Below the pieces are notes generated by a model. The model did no database searches. It was given only the letters and a program-made list of their open reading frames with translations, and was not told the origin of the DNA. A DNA stretch of 15,786 bases. It comes from Bifidobacterium breve. GTDB taxonomy: Bacteria > Actinomycetota > Actinomycetes > S36-B12. The stretch's first letter is position 1; each line of letters opens with the position of its first letter. The translations under genes and the position numbers were made by a program. Location of the stretch: positions 1 to 15,786 of the forward strand of contig CAMBQX010000021.1 in assembly GCA_945870085.1 (NCBI GenBank), read 5' to 3'. Below, piece by piece: positions 13,016 through 15,786 of the stretch.

Positions 13016-15009
13016 TATTGCCGCACATGCACGATGTGGGCGACTTGTTCCCAGGGGGTTAACCGCACGTAGGCGCTCTGACCCCAGGTCCAAGTGGTGT
13101 CTGTTACTAGGTCATGGGCGATGAATAAGGATTGTGGATCGAGCCCGATGGCGGCTAGGTTCCACCACACGGTGGCTTCCTGCGTATGGTGCGGGTCAAG
13201 AGTGCACACCACCAGCACGGTGTCGTCACCATCTCGTTTTGAAAAAGCAATGATGTTTGGGTTATCGCACTGGTGGAAATACAGTGAGCGTAAGTCTTGC
13301 AAAGCTTTGTGTTCCCTGCGAATTTTATTGATGAGCGTAAATAGGGGAGCCAGACTACGACCCTGCTTTATAGCCGCGTCCCAGTCGCGCGGTCGATATT
13401 GAAACTTTTCGGTATCGAGATACTCCTCGCTACCGGGCTGAAGGGCCACGTGTTCATATAACTCGAAACCGCTATAAATGCCGTAGGCAGGTGAAAGCGT
13501 TGAAGCTAGGACGGCGCGAATTGCGAACGCACCCGGCCCACCGTGCTGAAGATAGCTGTGGAGAATGTCGGGCGTGTTCGTGAAAAAATTAGGGCGCATG
13601 TAGGCAGCGGCCGGGCCGGCAATTTCATTACCGTATTCTTCCAGCTCTTGCTTGCTGTTGCGCCAGGTGAAATAGGTGTAACTCTGCTGAAATCCGACTT
13701 CTGCAAGCGCCTGCATCATTGGGCGGCTCGTGAAGGCCTCGGCCAGGAAGATGACATCTGGATTATCTGCATTTATTGACGCTATGAGTCGATCCCAAAG
13801 CCAGATGGGTTTGGTATGTGGGTTATCCACCCGGAAGATTAGCACTCCATGTGACATCCAAAATCGGACAATGCGTTCAATTTCGGCGTAAAGACCTTCG
13901 GGGTCGTTATCAAAGTTGAGTGGGTAGATGTCCTGGTACTTCTTGGGTGGATTCTCGGCGTAGGCGACCGACCCGTCAGCGCGAGTGGTAAACCACTGCG
14001 GGTGAGTCTTAACCCAAGGGTGGTCCGGTGATGCCTGTAGTGCAAGGTCAAGGGCAATCTCCATGCCGAGTGAGTTGGCCACTGCGACAAAGTCATCGAA
14101 GTCCTTAATGGTGCCAAGGTCTGGATGAATCGCATCATGACCGCCGGCGGCCGAGCCGATAGCCCAGGGGGATCCGGGGTCTGAGTCGCTGGCGATCAGA
14201 GTGTTATTTGGCCCTTTTCTATTTGTGAACCCAATGGGGTGTATCGGCGGCAGGTAAACGACATCGAAACCCATGTCAGCGATGGGAGCTAGCCGTTTGG
14301 ATGCCGAAGTGAAGGTGCCGGAGGTGGGGGGATCAAGCAGCGCCCCTTCGCTACGCGGGAAAAACTCATACCAGGCGCCAAAGAGGGCGCGACGTCTTTG
14401 CACATTAAGTGGCCATGGGCCGCTAGTGGTCAATTGCTCGCGGATGGGGTTTTCGGTAATAACGGTGGCCACTTTCGCGTCTACCGCGGCGGCTAGGCGA
14501 ACCGATGGTGGTAGCGAGGTATTTCGCATCGCGGTAGTCGCCGACATCAGCAGCGATTTAGTCGCCGCCGTCAGCTCGAAGGCAAGCGCCTGGTCCAACA
14601 GCAAGGCACCTTCGGCAAACTCGAGTTCAATATCTAAACCAGCAGGTATTTTGATATTTGCACGCTGGAGCCAAGTGCGCCAAGGATCACCCCAAGCTTC
14701 AATAGTGAACATCCAGTGGCCGATCTCATTCGGGCGGATGATGCCTGCCCAAGTGTCTATTCCATCAGGAGTCAGCGATACCCGTGAGTATTCGCTGCCA
14801 TCTGGGCGGTGCAGTACCGCGGCTAGTCCAAGGGTGTCGTGGCCCTCTCGAAAGCAGGTGGCACGAACCCGAACGGCCTCATCAACTGCCGCCGCGGCAG
14901 GGCGACGGCCACTTAGCACGGATGGGCTGACTTCGGTGATGGCCAATCGGCCCACCAATAGTGAGGGTACGCCAAAAATTAAGGTCGGGTCATTCGGCGC
15001 CGCAGCCAT
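13015..15009 (-). CDS. glgE: Alpha-1,4-glucan:maltose-1-phosphate maltosyltransferase
   Basis: A 664-residue GH13_3 enzyme that extends alpha-1,4-glucan by maltosyl units from alpha-maltose-1-phosphate. After N-terminal beta-sandwich and helical insert domains, the barrel carries WYEFFPRS (213-220), the long signature IADMGFDVVYLPPIHPIG followed by FTNRKG, nucleophile Asp395 in FRVDNPHTKP and Glu424 in FLAEAFT. These positions agree within one residue with the Streptomyces coelicolor enzyme (Asp394, Glu423), so the gene is full length. The maltose-1-phosphate suppliers (TreS-Pep2 or GlgC-GlgM) are not in the window. It is the first gene of a glgE-glgB operon. No clear Shine-Dalgarno precedes ATG 15009; a truncated copy of the mini-gene family ends 34 bases upstream. 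Confidence 0.95.
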   Translation of the reverse strand: MAAAPNDPTLIFGVPSLLVGRLAITEVSPSVLSGRRPAAAAVDEAVRVRATCFREGHDTLGLAAVLHRPDGSEYSRVSLTPDGIDTWAGIIRPNEIGHWMFTIEAWGDPWRTWLQRANIKIPAGLDIELEFAEGALLLDQALAFELTAATKSLLMSATTAMRNTSLPPSVRLAAAVDAKVATVITENPIREQLTTSGPWPLNVQRRRALFGAWYEFFPRSEGALLDPPTSGTFTSASKRLAPIADMGFDVVYLPPIHPIGFTNRKGPNNTLIASDSDPGSPWAIGSAAGGHDAIHPDLGTIKDFDDFVAVANSLGMEIALDLALQASPDHPWVKTHPQWFTTRADGSVAYAENPPKKYQDIYPLNFDNDPEGLYAEIERIVRFWMSHGVLIFRVDNPHTKPIWLWDRLIASINADNPDVIFLAEAFTSRPMMQALAEVGFQQSYTYFTWRNSKQELEEYGNEIAGPAAAYMRPNFFTNTPDILHSYLQHGGPGAFAIRAVLASTLSPAYGIYSGFELYEHVALQPGSEEYLDTEKFQYRPRDWDAAIKQGRSLAPLFTLINKIRREHKALQDLRSLYFHQCDNPNIIAFSKRDGDDTVLVVCTLDPHHTQEATVWWNLAAIGLDPQSLFIAHDLVTDTTWTWGQSAYVRLTPWEQVAHIVHVRQ

Positions 15010-15043
15010 AATGGGTTAAGAGTACCGATTAATAGCAAAACCT

Positions 15044-15154
15044 TTATTGGCAGCGGGACAATCCGGCCACATCGGGCCGCACCCAACCAACACCGAGTGT
15101 GAGCCGATCAGTGCGCGCTGAACTTGCTGGGGTAGCAATATCAATATTTGGCAT
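15044..15154 (-). pseudogene. Fourth mini-gene copy, truncated (36-codon ORF), upstream of glgE
   Basis: Reading on the minus strand from ATG 15154, a 36-codon ORF begins MPNIDIATPASSAR, then TDRLTLGVGWVRPDVAG, and then departs from the family as LSRCQ and stops at TAA (15046-15044). It matches copy 3 at 25 of the first 31 residues and about 90% of bases over the first 93. Homology ends abruptly before the Gly-Gly position, so the product tail is lost. This looks like a decayed or deletion-truncated copy, although it could be translated as a short upstream ORF of glgE. A GGCGGA-like site lies just before its ATG. It is in inverted orientation relative to copies 1-3, about 12 kb away. Confidence 0.7.
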
Positions 15155-15297
15155 ACCGTTCCGCCTAGCCTCGTTTGCCGAATAACTTGTACATCACCAT
15201 GAGAACACAGTCCGGGGGCAAGGGCCAGAATTTTCTCCCTGGTTGGCCTTGGTGGGGCTAAGAATGCAAACGCTGTCAGACCCGGTACGTTTAACCG
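15155..15297. promoter_or_regulatory. Divergent intergenic region between glgP and the glgE side
   Basis: This stretch separates the GTG of glgP from the ATG of the truncated mini-gene copy and must hold the promoter of glgP and probably that of the glgE-glgB transcript. I see no convincing -35/-10 pair or operator palindrome on either strand. The only landmarks are an A/T-rich AGAATTTTCT patch at 15228-15237 and a G-run at 15214-15218. Confidence 0.35.
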
Positions 15298-15786
15298 GTG
15301 CGAGCAATCCGTAGGTTCAACGTCCGGGCCGTACTTCCAGACCCCTTGGCGCCCCTAGAGGCTTTGGCCCATAACTTGTGTTGGTGCTGGAGCCCAAACA
15401 CCCGCGACCTGTTTGCAGCTATGGACGACAAACTCTGGAAGTCATTGGGTCAAGACCCAGTTCGGCTACTCGGTGAAATACCAGCTGAGCGATTGGCCGA
15501 GTTGGCCGCCGACGAAGGCTACGTGGGCTGGGTGCGCGAGCGGGCCGACGAGCTGCAGAGTTACCTCACCGCTGACCGCTGGTTCCAATCCCTGGGTGCT
15601 GATGCTCCTGCTGGTATCGCTTATTTCTCACCGGAGTACGGCATCACATCGGCGCTTCCGCAGTACTCCGGCGGCCTTGGGATTTTGGCCGGCGATCACC
15701 TGAAAGCAGCCAGTGACCTAGGCGTGCCGCTAATTGCGATCGGCCTGTTTTACCGCGCTGGATATTTTCGCCAGTCGCTTTCGACC
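15298..15786 (+). CDS. glgP: Alpha-glucan (glycogen/maltodextrin) phosphorylase, N-terminal part (3' truncated by window)
   Basis: The first 163 residues of a GT35 phosphorylase of the actinobacterial type; the rest runs off the window. The protein begins MRAIRRFNVRAVLPDPLAPL and continues LCWCWSPNTRDLFAAMDDKLW, matching the N-terminus of homologues that usually read MKALRRFTVRAxLP and then RWSW-x-x-x-T-x-DLF. This fixes GTG 15298 as the start. The first ATG in frame (15421) would cut off 41 conserved residues. Further in are AYFSPEYGITSALPQYSGG and LGILAGDHLKAASDLG, part of the nucleotide/substrate loop region; the PLP lysine lies beyond the end. The enzyme releases glucose-1-phosphate from alpha-1,4 chains. 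It is divergent from glgE-glgB, so synthesis and breakdown genes are side by side. Confidence 0.9.
   Translation, partial: MRAIRRFNVRAVLPDPLAPLEALAHNLCWCWSPNTRDLFAAMDDKLWKSLGQDPVRLLGEIPAERLAELAADEGYVGWVRERADELQSYLTADRWFQSLGADAPAGIAYFSPEYGITSALPQYSGGLGILAGDHLKAASDLGVPLIAIGLFYRAGYFRQSLST

Noticed and set aside
13016..13093. Longer N-terminus for glgB from ATG 13093
   Set aside because: It would overlap the conserved 3' end of glgE by 26 codons. The GTG within TAGTG gives the family length and normal operon coupling.
14273..15019. 248-codon plus-strand ORF
   Set aside because: It lies entirely antisense to the well-supported glgE and has low-complexity Ser/Ala composition typical of a shadow frame.
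15421..15423. ATG 15421 as the start of glgP
   Set aside because: It would delete the conserved RRFNVRA...RDLFAA segment, which is in frame upstream from GTG 15298.
1..15786. tRNA, rRNA, insertion sequences or phage integration signs
   Set aside because: No cloverleaf, rRNA segment, transposase, integrase or terminal inverted repeats were recognised on either strand.

Overview
The window looks like a chromosomal stretch of an actinobacterium (class Actinomycetes). The evidence is a crotonyl-CoA carboxylase/reductase and methylmalonyl-CoA epimerase of actinobacterial type, a GlgE maltosyltransferase, a mycobacterial/streptomycete-type alpha-glucan phosphorylase, the small CPGC/HWHTACW zinc protein found throughout actinobacteria, and an actinobacterial thioredoxin-TPR protein. 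Base composition appears only moderately GC-rich (judged by eye), so a small-genome or aquatic lineage is more likely than Streptomyces. I cannot name the genus.

Layout. 1-2145 (+): the 3' end of a 3-hydroxyacyl-CoA dehydrogenase, a small zinc-ribbon protein and two overlapping alpha/beta hydrolases. 2146-3319: an unusual region with three tandem paralogous mini-genes of 53-62 codons. All share a conserved N-terminal segment of about 34 residues ending in Gly-Gly, followed by a short variable Cys-containing tail. The first two are each followed by the same hairpin plus a conserved tail. 3320-7123 (-): a likely operon epimerase - ccr - membrane acyltransferase. 7182-9326 (+): thiolase and MeaB. 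9319-9792 (-): a cysteine-free Rrf2 regulator. 9837-10802 (+): thioredoxin-TPR protein. 10820-15009 (-): glgE-glgB operon with a TAGTG stop/start overlap. 15044-15154 (-): a fourth, truncated copy of the mini-gene directly upstream of glgE. 15298-15786 (+): the start of glgP, cut by the window end.

Function. The dehydrogenase, thiolase, Ccr, epimerase and MeaB fit one C4/C5 acyl-CoA route: acetyl-CoA to acetoacetyl-CoA, hydroxybutyryl-CoA and crotonyl-CoA, then ethylmalonyl-CoA, with epimerisation and support of a B12-dependent mutase. This is the ethylmalonyl-CoA pathway or extender-unit supply. GlgE, GlgB and GlgP make, branch and degrade alpha-glucan.

The candidate for an undescribed system is the mini-gene family: four copies in 13 kb, in both orientations. 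A constant leader-like part, a Gly-Gly junction and a divergent Cys-bearing tail resemble a dispersed set of RiPP or bacteriocin-like precursors. No maturation enzyme or exporter is visible here, so that reading is inference.
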